In this document: positions 8,540-17,389 of the stretch, one piece after another
How positions within the stretch are numbered: the stretch's first letter is position 1
Layout of the letters: each line of letters opens with the position of its first letter
Assembly: GCF_041903755.1 (NCBI RefSeq)
Contig: NZ_JBBWVE010000016.1
Coordinates: 83,886 to 147,885 of the forward strand
Reading direction: 5' to 3'
DNA length: 64,000 bases
DNA from: Thiocapsa roseilacustris
GTDB taxonomy: Bacteria > Pseudomonadota > Gammaproteobacteria > Chromatiales > Chromatiaceae
Program-made: the position numbers and the translations under genes
Notes under the pieces: generated by a model
What the model was told of the DNA's origin: nothing
What the model saw: only the letters and a program-made list of their open reading frames with translations
Databases searched by the model: none

Positions 8540-9357
8540 GGGCGGGCGACGATGTTGCGCTCCGCCTTGTACTCTTCGGCGGGGGTTTCGTCGGCGCGCT
8601 CCTCGGCGCGCAAGGTCAGGATCTCATGGCCTTGCGTGGTAACTAGGACAGTGTGCTCCCATTGCGCCGACAAACTGCGATCCTTGGTGACGACCGTCCA
8701 TCCGTCCGGGAGCAGCTTGATGAAACGCTTGCCGGCGTTGACCATTGGCTCGACGGTGAAGCACATCCCCGCCTTCAGGACTAAGCCCTCGCCGGCCTTG
8801 CCGTAGTGCAGAACTTGCGGCTCTTCGTGAAAGGCCTGACCGATCCCGTGCCCGCAATATTCGCGGACGACCGAGCACCCTTGTGCCTCGACGAATTGCT
8901 GAATCGCGTGGCCGATGTCTCCCAAGGTCGCGCCGGGGCGCACCTTCGCGATGCCGAGACGCATGGCCTGTTGCGTGACGGTGACGAGACGACGGGCCAG
9001 GATGCTCGGCTCGCCCACGAAGAACATCTTGCTGGTATCGCCGTGATAGCCATCCTTGATGACGGTGATGTCGATGTTGACGATATCGCCTTTCTTCAGG
9101 CGCTTGTTCCCCGGAATCCCGTGGCAGACCTGATGGTTGACGGAGGTGCAGATCGAACGGGGAAAGCCGCGGTAGTTCAGGGGCGCCGGGATGGCCCGTT
9201 GGACGCGCGTTATATAGTCGTGACAAATGCGGTCGAGCTCGTCCGTGGTGGCGCCGGGGACGACGTGGGGGGCGATCATGTCGAGAACGTCGGCTGCCAG
9301 CCGTCCCGCCACGCGCATCTTGGCGATGGCCTCAGGGGTCTTGATTGGCACACTCAT
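8536..9357 (-). CDS. map: Methionine aminopeptidase, type I
   Basis: A 273-residue cytosolic dimetal protease that removes the initiator Met. Type I features are NHQVCHGIPG, the metal ligands in VNIDITVIKDGYHGDTSKMF, the REYCGHGIG histidine, and FTVEPMVN and WEHTVLV with the two glutamates. There is no N-terminal zinc-finger extension. The start MSVPIKTPEAI at 9357 is preferred over a frame-open GTG or ATG further upstream because it fits family length. It is divergent from rpsB, sharing a roughly 360 bp regulatory region, and overlaps glnD by four bases. Confidence 0.95.
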   Translation of the reverse strand: MSVPIKTPEAIAKMRVAGRLAADVLDMIAPHVVPGATTDELDRICHDYITRVQRAIPAPLNYRGFPRSICTSVNHQVCHGIPGNKRLKKGDIVNIDITVIKDGYHGDTSKMFFVGEPSILARRLVTVTQQAMRLGIAKVRPGATLGDIGHAIQQFVEAQGCSVVREYCGHGIGQAFHEEPQVLHYGKAGEGLVLKAGMCFTVEPMVNAGKRFIKLLPDGWTVVTKDRSLSAQWEHTVLVTTQGHEILTLRAEERADETPAEEYKAERNIVARP

Positions 9358-9413
9358 GGCGTGCGTCGCTGAATCGACATCAGGTCCAGATCTCACAGAA
9401 AACCTTGAGGTAA

Positions 9414-9443
9414 TTGCTCATAATTAACGCACTATGGTATAAA
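9414..9443 (+). promoter_or_regulatory. Predicted sigma-70 promoter for rpsB-tsf
   Basis: TTGCTC (9414-9419) and TATAAA (9438-9443) are separated by 18 bp in an unusually AT-rich stretch of the map/rpsB intergenic region. This would leave an rpsB leader of roughly 265 nt, long enough for the S2-binding autoregulatory leader known in gammaproteobacteria, though I cannot confirm that fold by eye. Confidence 0.5.
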
Positions 9444-9715
9444 ACCCGGCGCGCTGCGGCAAATCGGTTGCTGTCGGGCTTTCGACGAGCCGAAGAGCTG
9501 CCGAGATCCTGCGCGCAATCGGCCCCAAGCCCGGCCCCGAGTCTGCCCTAAGTCCCGGGCGATCCGGGCTGAGAATCGCCGAATCGAGACCGGCCCCGCT
9601 CCGCGGGCGTCGAAAAATGTCCGCACACGCATCGACACAACCGGCCGGGTGCCTCGCAAATAGGTTGCCGTTTGGGATGCGTGGAGGCCCAACCCAGATC
9701 ATAGGAAGCAAGACT

Positions 9716-10492
9716 TTGAGCGAAGTGACCATGCGCCAGATGTTGGAAGCGGGCGTCCATTTCGGACACCAAACCCGCTACTGGAACCCCAAGATGGGGG
9801 CCTTCATCTTTGGGCAACGCAATAAAATCCATATCGTGAACCTGGAAAAGACGCTGCCGCTCTATCAAGAGGCCGTCAATTTCATGGGTTCGCTGACGGC
9901 CAACGGCGGCCGTATCCTCTTCGTCGGCACCAAGCGTGCGGCACGCGAGTCGATTCAGGAAGAGGCCATGCGCTGCGGGATGCCCTTCGTCAATCATCGC
10001 TGGCTCGGCGGCATGCTGACCAACTTCAAGACCATCCGACACTCGGTCAAGCGCCTCAAGGAGCTCGAGACGATGTTCGCGGAAGGGACGATCGAGCGCT
10101 TCAACAAGAAGGAAGCACTGGGTCTCGCGCGCGAACGTGCAAAGCTCGAGCAGAGCATCGGCGGGATCAAAGAAATGGACGGCCTCCCGGACGCCATGTT
10201 CGTGATCGATGTGGGCCACGAGAAGATCGCCGTCACCGAAGCCAATAAGCTCGGCATCCCGGTGGTGGGCGTGGTCGATACAAACAACGATCCGAGCAAG
10301 GTCGATTACGTGATTCCGGGCAACGACGACGCGATCCGCGCCGTGCGCCTCTATATCAGCGGCGCAGCGGATGCGATCCTCGACGGCCGCAACACCGCTG
10401 CCGCCATGATCGGTCGTGGTGATTCCTTTATCGAGGCACCTGTCGAGAGCGTCTCGGCGCCGCGCGCCGTCGCGGAGGCCGTGGCCGAGTAA
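9716..10492 (+). CDS. rpsB: 30S ribosomal protein S2
   Basis: A 258-residue protein. Homology begins at the TTG codon at 9716 (MSEVTMRQMLEAGVHFGH), preceded by AGGAAG at good spacing, so a TTG start is proposed; a downstream ATG at 9731 would trim five residues. The S2 signatures QTRYWNPKMGAFIFGQRN, NHRWLGGMLTNF and VVDTNNDPSKVDYVIPGNDD are all present. It sits directly upstream of tsf with 137 bp between, the conserved bacterial order. The weak start codon may add to autoregulation through the leader, which is inference. Confidence 0.96.
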   Translation: MSEVTMRQMLEAGVHFGHQTRYWNPKMGAFIFGQRNKIHIVNLEKTLPLYQEAVNFMGSLTANGGRILFVGTKRAARESIQEEAMRCGMPFVNHRWLGGMLTNFKTIRHSVKRLKELETMFAEGTIERFNKKEALGLARERAKLEQSIGGIKEMDGLPDAMFVIDVGHEKIAVTEANKLGIPVVGVVDTNNDPSKVDYVIPGNDDAIRAVRLYISGAADAILDGRNTAAAMIGRGDSFIEAPVESVSAPRAVAEAVAE

Positions 10493-10629
10493 AGCGGCTC
10501 CGGCGACCCGGGCGCGATCCGAATCCGATCCGGGCGCGTCTACTTTCTCCGTTCGCATCCGAGCAACCGGGTGCGGGCGTACCCAAGTACAACCCGAAGT
10601 CGTCCCGCGAGGGACCGAGGAAACAAACG

Positions 10630-11517
10630 ATGGCGATTACAGCGGCATTGGTGAAAGAGCTCCGGGAGCGCACCGGCGCCGGCATGATGGAGTGCAAGAA
10701 GGCGTTGGTGGAGTCCGACGGGGACATCGAAGCGGCGATCGAGGCGATGCGCAAGGCCGGTCAGGCGAAGGCCGCGAAGAAATCCGGACGCACGGCCGCC
10801 GAAGGCGTGGTCATGATCGAGACCGCGCAGGACGGCAAACGCGGCGTCTTGGTCGAGATCAACTGCGAGACCGATTTCGTAGCGAAGGACACCAATTTTG
10901 TCGGCTTTGCGCAGTCAACCGCAGAGACGGCACTCGCCGGCGATATGGCCGACGCGGAGACGCTCTCGGCAACAGCCCTGCGCGACGCCCCGGCGACCAC
11001 CGTCGACCAGGCTCGCGAGGCCCTGATCACGAAGATCGGCGAGAATGTTCAGGTGCGTCGATTGGTGCGCTTCGACGATGCCGAAGGCACTCTCTACAGC
11101 TATCGTCACGGTGTACGCATCGGCGTCGTGGTCGAGATGAGCGGCGGCGACGAGGCGCTCGGGCGCGACATCGCCATGCACATTGCAGCGACCAACCCGC
11201 TGTGTCTCGGGGCCGACGAGGTTCCGCCCGAGACGCTTGCCAAAGAGCGCGAGATCTTCAAGGCCCAGGCGCTCGACAGCGGCAAGCCCGAGGCGATCGT
11301 CGACAAGATCATCGACGGGCGCGTGCGAAAGTATCTTGAAGAGGTGACCCTGCTCGGACAGCCATTCGTGAAGGATCCCGACACCTCGGTGGAGAAACTC
11401 CTGAAGCAGGCGGGTGCGAAGGTCCACCGCTTTGCCCGTGTCGAAGTCGGCGAGGGCATCGAGAAGAAGGTCGAGAACTTCGCCGAGGAGGTCATGGCGC
11501 AGGTTCGGTCGACCTAG
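10630..11517 (+). CDS. tsf: Translation elongation factor Ts
   Basis: A 295-residue guanine-nucleotide exchange factor for EF-Tu. The N-terminal UBA-like domain contains VKELRERTGAGMMECKKAL, and the core has the LVEINCETDFVAK signature followed by HIAATNPL. Length is standard. A GAGGGACCGAGGAAAC leader supplies the ribosome site before the ATG. It follows rpsB; a strong hairpin lies between it and pyrH. Confidence 0.97.
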   Translation: MAITAALVKELRERTGAGMMECKKALVESDGDIEAAIEAMRKAGQAKAAKKSGRTAAEGVVMIETAQDGKRGVLVEINCETDFVAKDTNFVGFAQSTAETALAGDMADAETLSATALRDAPATTVDQAREALITKIGENVQVRRLVRFDDAEGTLYSYRHGVRIGVVVEMSGGDEALGRDIAMHIAATNPLCLGADEVPPETLAKEREIFKAQALDSGKPEAIVDKIIDGRVRKYLEEVTLLGQPFVKDPDTSVEKLLKQAGAKVHRFARVEVGEGIEKKVENFAEEVMAQVRST

Positions 11518-11568
11518 CCTGCACGATTCGATCGCCGCGACGGGCCCCATCCGGACCGCTGGGCCCCG

Positions 11569-11595
11569 AAGGCTGCGCGAATCCCGCGCGGCCTT
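11569..11595 (+). terminator. Hairpin between tsf and pyrH, possible terminator or attenuator
   Basis: An 11 bp stem, AAGGCTGCGCG with CGCGCGGCCTT (one T-G wobble), and a five-base loop AATCC. Only three T residues follow, so it may be a weak terminator that lets some transcription reach pyrH. Confidence 0.45.
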
Positions 11596-11629
11596 TCCCG
11601 ACTCAAACCCATGACGAGGTCATCCTGCC

Positions 11630-12352
11630 ATGACAGCGCCCCTTTATCGACGCATCCTGCTCAAGCTCAGCGGTGAGGCATTGGTCGGCTCCGAGGCTTA
11701 CGGCATCGATCCGGAGGTACTTGATCGCTTTGCCGGCGAGATCCGCGATCTCGCCGCCGTCGGTGTCCAGGTGGCGCTGGTCATCGGTGGCGGGAACATC
11801 TTCCGCGGAGCGGGTCTTGCGGCCAAGGGGATGGACCGCGTTACCGGCGACCAGATGGGGATGCTCGCGACCGTCATGAACGGGTTGGCGATGCAGGATG
11901 CGCTTGAGCGTCTGGGTATCGCGGCGCGCGTGATGTCGGCTCTGAAAATCAATCAGGTCTGCGAGGATTACATCCGGCGACGCGCCATGCGGCATCTCGA
12001 GAAGGGGCGCGTCGTCGTCTTTGCCGCCGGGACCGGCAACCCGTTTTTCACGACGGATTCTGCGGCGAGCCTGCGTGCAATCGAGGTCGGTGCGGATCTG
12101 CTGATCAAGGCCACCAAGGTCGACGGCATCTATTCGGCCGACCCGATGATCGATCCGGGGGCGACCTTCTACCCCCGCATCAGTTATGATCGTGCGCTTC
12201 GTGAAGGACTGCAGGTTATGGACACAACGGCGATCGTGCTGTGTCGTGACCATGGCATGCCACTGCGTGTAATGAATATCAACGAGCCCGGCGCGCTCTT
12301 ACGGCTGATCCGTGGAGAAGACATCGGCTCGTTGGTCGTGAGCGGGAACTGA
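11630..12352 (+). CDS. pyrH: UMP kinase
   Basis: A 240-residue bacterial hexameric UMP kinase of the amino acid kinase fold. It shows ILLKLSGEALVG at the N-terminus (phosphate-binding lysine), ALVIGGGNIFRG, MNGLAMQDAL, and VVFAAGTGNPFFTTDSAA. It makes UDP from UMP for RNA, DNA and cell-wall sugar nucleotides. It is followed after one base by frr, so the two are probably co-translated. Confidence 0.97.
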   Translation: MTAPLYRRILLKLSGEALVGSEAYGIDPEVLDRFAGEIRDLAAVGVQVALVIGGGNIFRGAGLAAKGMDRVTGDQMGMLATVMNGLAMQDALERLGIAARVMSALKINQVCEDYIRRRAMRHLEKGRVVVFAAGTGNPFFTTDSAASLRAIEVGADLLIKATKVDGIYSADPMIDPGATFYPRISYDRALREGLQVMDTTAIVLCRDHGMPLRVMNINEPGALLRLIRGEDIGSLVVSGN

Positions 12353-12353
12353 C

Positions 12354-12911
12354 ATGATCGACGACATCAAGAAGGACGCTGCGGAGCGTATGGCCAAGAG
12401 CGTCGAAGCTCTGAGCCACGAGCTGGCCAAGATCCGAACCGGCCGGGCGCATCCCTCCCTATTGGACCATGTGATGGTCTCCTACTACGGTTCCGAGATG
12501 CCGATCCGTCAGGTCGCCAACGTGAGCGCGGAGGACGCGCGAACGCTTGCCGTCACGCCATGGGAGCGAAACATGGTGCAGGCGGTCGAGAAGGCGATCA
12601 TGCAATCGGATCTCGGGCTCAACCCCAACACTGCGGGGACCGTCATTCGCGTTCCCATGCCCGCGCTGACCGAAGAGCGACGACGCGACCTCATCAAGGT
12701 CGCCCGCAACGAGGCCGAGCAGGCGCGGGTCGCCGTGCGCAACATTCGCCGCGACGCCAACCATGACCTCAAGGAGCTCGTGAAGGACAAGATGATTTCC
12801 GAGGACGACGAGCACCGCGGTCAGGAGCTGGTTCAGAAGCTGACCGATCAGTACATTAAAGATGTCGATGCGGTCCTGGCGGAGAAAGAAGCGGACTTGA
12901 TGTCGATCTGA
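12354..12911 (+). CDS. frr: Ribosome recycling factor
   Basis: A 185-residue tRNA-mimic protein that with EF-G splits post-termination ribosomes. It shows the family features AKIRTGRAHPSLLDHVMVSYYG and PMPALTEERRRDLIKVARNEAEQARVAVRNIRRDAN in pieces along the triple-helix arm. Its start lies two bases after the pyrH stop. Length and position after pyrH are standard. Confidence 0.97.
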   Translation: MIDDIKKDAAERMAKSVEALSHELAKIRTGRAHPSLLDHVMVSYYGSEMPIRQVANVSAEDARTLAVTPWERNMVQAVEKAIMQSDLGLNPNTAGTVIRVPMPALTEERRRDLIKVARNEAEQARVAVRNIRRDANHDLKELVKDKMISEDDEHRGQELVQKLTDQYIKDVDAVLAEKEADLMSI

Positions 12912-12942
12912 GGCGGGGCGGGCGATCCCGACTACGACCACC

Positions 12943-13731
12943 GTGGATATTGCATCGCCCGCAATCGGAATGAGCGATCCGGACCCATCCGTGCCGCGGC
13001 ATGTCGCCATTATCATGGACGGCAACGGCCGCTGGGCCAAGCAGCGCGATCGTCCCCGCACGGCAGGTCATCGGGAGGGCGTGAAAAGCGTCCGCGCCGT
13101 GGTGGAGGAGAGCGTCCGACGCGGCGTCGGAACGCTGACCCTCTTCGCCTTCAGCAGCGAGAATTGGCAGCGACCGCGCTCGGAGGTCAACATCCTCATG
13201 GAGCTCTTCATGAGCGCCTTGCGCGGTGAGGTGCGACGCCTGAACGAGAACGACGTTCGGCTGCGCATCATCGGCGAGCGCCGGGCCTTCCCGGAGAAGC
13301 TCCAACGGCGGATCGCCGAGGCCGAAGAACTGACCGCAAGCAACAGATCCCTCAATCTCCAAGTGGCAGCCAATTACGGCGGACGCTGGGACATTACCAC
13401 GGCCGCCCGACGGCTTGTGGAGGATGCGCTGAGCGGGGCGCTCGATCCGGATGCGATCGACGAGGATGCCCTCGCGAGCCGCCTCTCGTTCCCCGATCTC
13501 CCGGAGCCGGACTTCTTTATTCGCACCGGCGGGGAGCAGCGTCTGAGCAATTTCGTGCTGTGGCAGTCCGCATATGCCGAGCTCTATTTCACCGACCTCC
13601 TGTGGCCCGACTTCGACGCGGCCGCGTATGGTCGAGCGCTCGAGAACTATGCGCGTCGGCAAAGGCGTTTCGGGCGGACCGGCGAGCAGGTCGAGACGCA
13701 GGCCCCGATGAGTGCCTATGGGCGGGGTTGA
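12943..13731 (+). CDS. uppS: Undecaprenyl diphosphate synthase
   Basis: A 262-residue cis-prenyltransferase that builds the C55 lipid carrier for peptidoglycan and O-antigen. The catalytic region is HVAIIMDGNGRWAKQR (Asp26 in this numbering). Later signatures are FAFSSENWQRP, LNLQVAANYGGRWDI and FIRTGGEQRLSNFVLWQSAY, then ELYFTDLLWPDF. The start is GTG at 12943; an ATG at 12970 would remove nine residues and also fits the family. The 3' end overlaps cdsA by about 20 bases. Confidence 0.95.
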   Translation: MDIASPAIGMSDPDPSVPRHVAIIMDGNGRWAKQRDRPRTAGHREGVKSVRAVVEESVRRGVGTLTLFAFSSENWQRPRSEVNILMELFMSALRGEVRRLNENDVRLRIIGERRAFPEKLQRRIAEAEELTASNRSLNLQVAANYGGRWDITTAARRLVEDALSGALDPDAIDEDALASRLSFPDLPEPDFFIRTGGEQRLSNFVLWQSAYAELYFTDLLWPDFDAAAYGRALENYARRQRRFGRTGEQVETQAPMSAYGRG

Positions 13732-14572
13732 CGTCTTGCCGGCATCCAGCGCACTGAAGCGTCGGACCATCACGGCACTGTCCTTGGTGCCGCTCGTGAT
13801 CGCTGCCGTCCTTTGGCTGCCGACGCCTGCCTTCGCCTTCGTCGTGGCCGGGGTCTTGATGCTGGCGGCCGTCGAATGGTGCACCTTGGCCGGGTTGACA
13901 CGGCCCATCCCGCGCATCACCTACTCGATTGCTATCCTCTCCGCGATGGCGATCCTCTGGATCTGGCCGCAGGGTCAGCCTTGGTTTTTCGGCCTCAGTG
14001 CCGTCTGGTGGGCGGGTCAGGCGGTGGTCTTGCCTCGGGTGCGCGAGGTTCCCAGGGTCGAGGGCATGCAGTGGTCTTTGCTTGCAACCGGTCTCCTTGT
14101 GCTTGTGGGCCCTTGGGCGGCACTGATCCATCTGCACGGGCTCCCGAATACGGGACCGGTGTTCGTCCTCTTCCTGCTCTTCCTGATGTGGACGGCCGAT
14201 TCCATGGCCTATTTCGTCGGCCGTGCCTGGGGTGGTGGCCGAGCAAAGCTCGCGCCGGTGCTGAGTCCGGGCAAGACGCGGGTCGGCGTCTACGGGGCGA
14301 TGGCCGGGGCGGGCGCCTGCGGTCTGACGTTCGCGTGGATCCTGTCGGCAAGTGCGACGGAAACCCTCCTGATCCTGCTGGTTTGCTGCGTGTCGGTCAT
14401 GATCTCGATCGTGGGGGACCTCTACGAGAGTCTCCTCAAGCGTCGCCGCGGTCTGAAGGACTCAAGTCATCTCTTGCCGGGCCACGGTGGTATGCTCGAC
14501 CGAATCGACAGCCTGACGGCAGCCGCACCCGTATTTGCCTTGGGTATCACCTTGATTGGAGTGACGACGTGA
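13712..14572 (+). CDS. cdsA: Phosphatidate cytidylyltransferase
   Basis: A 286-residue integral membrane enzyme that makes CDP-diacylglycerol from phosphatidic acid and CTP. It has about eight hydrophobic segments and the C-terminal signature SIVGDLYESLLKRRRGLKD followed by LLPGHGGMLDRIDSL, the family active-site region. The chosen ATG overlaps uppS; a start a few codons later is possible. Its stop (TGA) overlaps the GTG start of dxr as GTGA, so coupling is likely. Order uppS-cdsA-dxr is conserved. Confidence 0.95.
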   Translation: MPMGGVDVLPASSALKRRTITALSLVPLVIAAVLWLPTPAFAFVVAGVLMLAAVEWCTLAGLTRPIPRITYSIAILSAMAILWIWPQGQPWFFGLSAVWWAGQAVVLPRVREVPRVEGMQWSLLATGLLVLVGPWAALIHLHGLPNTGPVFVLFLLFLMWTADSMAYFVGRAWGGGRAKLAPVLSPGKTRVGVYGAMAGAGACGLTFAWILSASATETLLILLVCCVSVMISIVGDLYESLLKRRRGLKDSSHLLPGHGGMLDRIDSLTAAAPVFALGITLIGVTT

Positions 14573-15756
14573 TCGGCGTAACCGTCCTTGGCTCGACCGG
14601 CTCGGTCGGCGTAAGCACCCTCGATGTCGTTGCGCGTCATCCCGAGCAGTTTCGCACGGTCGCCTTGACCGCGCATCGCGACAGCGAGCGCATGGCGGAG
14701 CAATGCCGGCGCCACCGTCCGCAGATCGCGGTGATGGTCGAGGAGGAGGCGGCGCGGTGTTTGCTTGAGCGGCTCTCGGACATGCCGGGGCGCCCCGAGA
14801 TCCTCTCGGGTGTCGAGGGCCTCGAGCAGGTCGCGACCATGCCGGAGACGGACTACGTGATGGCGGCGATCGTCGGTGCGGCGGGTCTGCCGCCCACGCT
14901 GGCCGCCGCCCGCGCTGGCAAGCGTCTGCTGCTCGCCAACAAGGAGTCCTTGGTGGTGGCCGGCGCCTTGCTCATGCGTGCCGTGGAGGAGAGCGGCGCG
15001 GAGCTGCTGCCCATCGATAGCGAGCACAACGCCATCTTCCAATGTTTGCCGCCGAACTTCTGCGATGGGTTGCCCTCGGTTGGGGTGGAGCGGATCCTGT
15101 TGACCGCCTCCGGTGGTCCGCTGCGCGAGTGGCCGATCGAGCAACTCGCGTCCGTGACCCCCGAGCAGGCGTGTGCACATCCCACCTGGGCGATGGGCCG
15201 CAAGATCTCGGTCGACTCGGCCACCATGATGAACAAGGGCCTGGAGGTCATCGAGGCCTGTTGGCTGTTCGGGACCGACACCGACCGCATCCAGGTGGTC
15301 GTCCACCCGCAGAGCGTGATCCACTCCTTGGTGCAGTACCAGGATGGCTCCGTACTTGCCCAGCTCGGCAATCCTGATATGCGCACCCCGATCGCCCACG
15401 CGCTCGGTTGGCCGGTGCGCCTGGATGCCGGCGTTGCGCCCCTGGATCTCTTCAAGGTCGGTCAGCTGAATTTCGAAGAGCCGGATCTTGCACGCTTCCC
15501 CTGCCTCGGGCTGGCCTTCAAGGCTGCGTGTCAAGGCGGCACCGCGCCGGCGATCCTGAACGCGGCCAATGAAATCGCGGTCGCCGCCTTTCTCGACCGA
15601 CGGATCGATCTTCCCGGGATTGCCGCCGTCGTGGAGGACACCCTCGGGTCCCTTCCGAACGAGGACGTCGCCGGCCAGGATCTCGCGTTCCTCTTGGACG
15701 TGGATCGGCGTGCACGCGAGCGCGCCGAACACCTGATCCGATCGCGGGTGATTTAA
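14569..15756 (+). CDS. dxr: 1-deoxy-D-xylulose 5-phosphate reductoisomerase
   Basis: A 395-residue NADPH enzyme of the MEP isoprenoid pathway. Motifs: VTVLGSTGSVGVSTLD (nucleotide-binding loop), LLLANKESLVVAG, ELLPIDSEHNAIFQ (metal-binding Asp and Glu) and WAMGRKISVDSATMMNKGLE. The start is GTG at 14569, overlapping the cdsA stop by four bases; nothing upstream in frame resembles the family. The stop TAA at 15754-15756 lies inside repeat E4, so the coding sequence ends in the repeat terminus. Confidence 0.96.
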   Translation: MIGVTVLGSTGSVGVSTLDVVARHPEQFRTVALTAHRDSERMAEQCRRHRPQIAVMVEEEAARCLLERLSDMPGRPEILSGVEGLEQVATMPETDYVMAAIVGAAGLPPTLAAARAGKRLLLANKESLVVAGALLMRAVEESGAELLPIDSEHNAIFQCLPPNFCDGLPSVGVERILLTASGGPLREWPIEQLASVTPEQACAHPTWAMGRKISVDSATMMNKGLEVIEACWLFGTDTDRIQVVVHPQSVIHSLVQYQDGSVLAQLGNPDMRTPIAHALGWPVRLDAGVAPLDLFKVGQLNFEEPDLARFPCLGLAFKAACQGGTAPAILNAANEIAVAAFLDRRIDLPGIAAVVEDTLGSLPNEDVAGQDLAFLLDVDRRARERAEHLIRSRVI

Positions 15757-15840
15757 ACCGCGTCCGGATCGGCATTCAGTGGTCGTGCAACAACGTGTTG
15801 CCCGCACTACCCACGGATGTCGATGCCGACGCGGATTAAA
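15752..15840. repeat. TAAACCGCG-family inverted repeat, copy E4
   Basis: An 89 bp element, ends TTTAAACCGCGTCCGG and GACGCGGATTAAA (one mismatch). It carries the dxr stop codon and is paired with E5 across a 20 nt spacer of mostly A and T (15841-15860). Confidence 0.85.
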
Positions 15841-15860
15841 TAGCATTTAAAATTAAATGC

Positions 15861-15947
15861 TTAAATCGCGTCACTCCGATCGCCGTTGATGGCCGGAGCC
15901 GTTGCCCGCAACTCCTTCCTCATTCGCCACTCCGGACGCGATTTAAA
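15861..15947. repeat. TAAACCGCG-family inverted repeat, copy E5
   Basis: An 87 bp element with changed but matching ends, TTAAATCGCGTC and GACGCGATTTAA. The C-to-T change on one side is matched by G-to-A on the other. Its last A is the first base of the rseP ATG, so rseP has repeat DNA as its leader. Confidence 0.85.
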
Positions 15948-17311
15948 TGGATATTCTCTTTACGATCGGCTCCTTTGTCGTCGCCCTTGCGATCCTCATC
16001 GCCGTCCACGAGCTCGGGCACTTTTGGGTCGCCAGGCGTCTCGGAGTGAAGGTGCTGCGCTTCTCGATCGGTTTCGGTCGGCCCTTGCTGCGGGTTCAGC
16101 GTCATCCCGACGCGACCGAATATGTCCTCGCGCTCATCCCCCTCGGCGGCTACGTCAAGATGCTCGACGAGCGCGAAGAGGAGGTCCCGGCGGCACAGGC
16201 GCATCTTGCCTTCAACCGCCAAGCGCTTTGGAAGCGCTCCGCGATCGTCGTCGCCGGCCCTCTGTTCAACTTTCTTTTCGCGATCTTCGCCTACTGGGCC
16301 ATCTTTATGTCCGGCGACTCCGGCTTGAGACCGATTGTCGGCGTCGTCGAGCCCCAATCGATCGCTGCCGCGGCCGGTTTTCAGTCCGGCGACGAGCTGA
16401 TCCGGGTCGGCGACCGCGAGGCGGGAAGTTGGGAGACGGCCGTGATCGCGTTCGTGGGCAAATCGCTCGACGGGCGAGAGCTGGCTGTTCAGGTGCGCGA
16501 CGCCTCGGGTTTCGAGATGACCCGCTGGATCCCCTCTGACGCGGTACGGAGTCTCGCCGAAGAGCCTGACCTCCTCGGACGCCTGGGCCTTTCTCCCAAA
16601 CGTCCGACCTTGCCCGCCGTGATCGGCGAGCTCGCCCCAGGCGAAGCGGCCGAGGACTCAGGATTGCAGATCGGCGATCGTATCTTATCTGCCGATGGCC
16701 GCTCGATCGAAGGTTGGCAGGACTGGGTCGGCTTGGTACAGGAGCACCCGGATAAGACCTTGGCTGTCGAAATCGAGCGCGCCGACGGCGAGCGCCTTAC
16801 ATTGAGCATTACGCCGCGATCGACGCAGGTCGAGGGGAACACCATCGGTCGGATCGGGGCCGGTGTGCTGGTTCCGGAGGGTCTGATGGACGACTACAGC
16901 GTCGAGGTTCGCTATGGTCCCGTCGAATCACTCGATCGGGCCGTCTCCAAGACCGTCGAGATGAGCGTGATGACGTTGCGGGTTGTCGGGCGCATGTTGA
17001 TCGGCCAGGCATCGGTGGAGAATCTCAGTGGCCCCATCACGATCGCCGAGACAGCCGGGCGAACCGCGAGCTATGGATTGGAATCTTTCGTGAAATTCCT
17101 CGCAGTCGTGAGTATCAGCCTCGGCATCCTGAACCTCCTGCCGGTGCCTATACTCGACGGTGGGCATCTGTTGTATTTTTTCATCGAGTGGGTCAAAGGC
17201 AGTCCGCTCTCCGAGGAGGCACAGATGCAGGGCCAAAAGATCGGCCTGGTTCTCCTGGCCGCCCTCATGTCGCTGGCCTTCTACTTGGATTTCGCTCGGC
17301 TATTGGGCTAG
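15947..17311 (+). CDS. rseP: RIP metalloprotease RseP (site-2 protease)
   Basis: A 454-residue inner-membrane zinc protease that cleaves the anti-sigma factor RseA in the envelope stress response. The zinc site is HELGH at 21-25 inside the first membrane helix, and the third ligand region is LNLLPVPILDGGHLLYF near the C-terminus. Two PDZ domains lie in the middle (about 125-200 and 210-290). The ATG abuts repeat E5 and no Shine-Dalgarno sequence is visible. It precedes bamA as in most gammaproteobacteria. Confidence 0.95.
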   Translation: MDILFTIGSFVVALAILIAVHELGHFWVARRLGVKVLRFSIGFGRPLLRVQRHPDATEYVLALIPLGGYVKMLDEREEEVPAAQAHLAFNRQALWKRSAIVVAGPLFNFLFAIFAYWAIFMSGDSGLRPIVGVVEPQSIAAAAGFQSGDELIRVGDREAGSWETAVIAFVGKSLDGRELAVQVRDASGFEMTRWIPSDAVRSLAEEPDLLGRLGLSPKRPTLPAVIGELAPGEAAEDSGLQIGDRILSADGRSIEGWQDWVGLVQEHPDKTLAVEIERADGERLTLSITPRSTQVEGNTIGRIGAGVLVPEGLMDDYSVEVRYGPVESLDRAVSKTVEMSVMTLRVVGRMLIGQASVENLSGPITIAETAGRTASYGLESFVKFLAVVSISLGILNLLPVPILDGGHLLYFFIEWVKGSPLSEEAQMQGQKIGLVLLAALMSLAFYLDFARLLG

Positions 17312-17332
17312 GCGTGGCGAATCCCTTATACT
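17303..17332 (+). promoter_or_regulatory. Possible promoter upstream of bamA
   Basis: TTGGGC (17303-17308, overlapping the rseP 3' end) and a good TATACT -10 (17327-17332) are 18 bp apart. It would start transcription about 50 bases before bamA. The -35 is weak. Confidence 0.4.
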
Positions 17333-17389
17333 TGCGACCCTGAAACGCCGACTGCGCCGCAGACTTCGGCTTGATCGAGGGGACCTGTC

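Noticed and set aside
13813..15756. A 647-codon frame that would fuse a novel protein to dxr
   Set aside because: The first 250 codons are a shadow of cdsA; Dxr homology starts at 14569.
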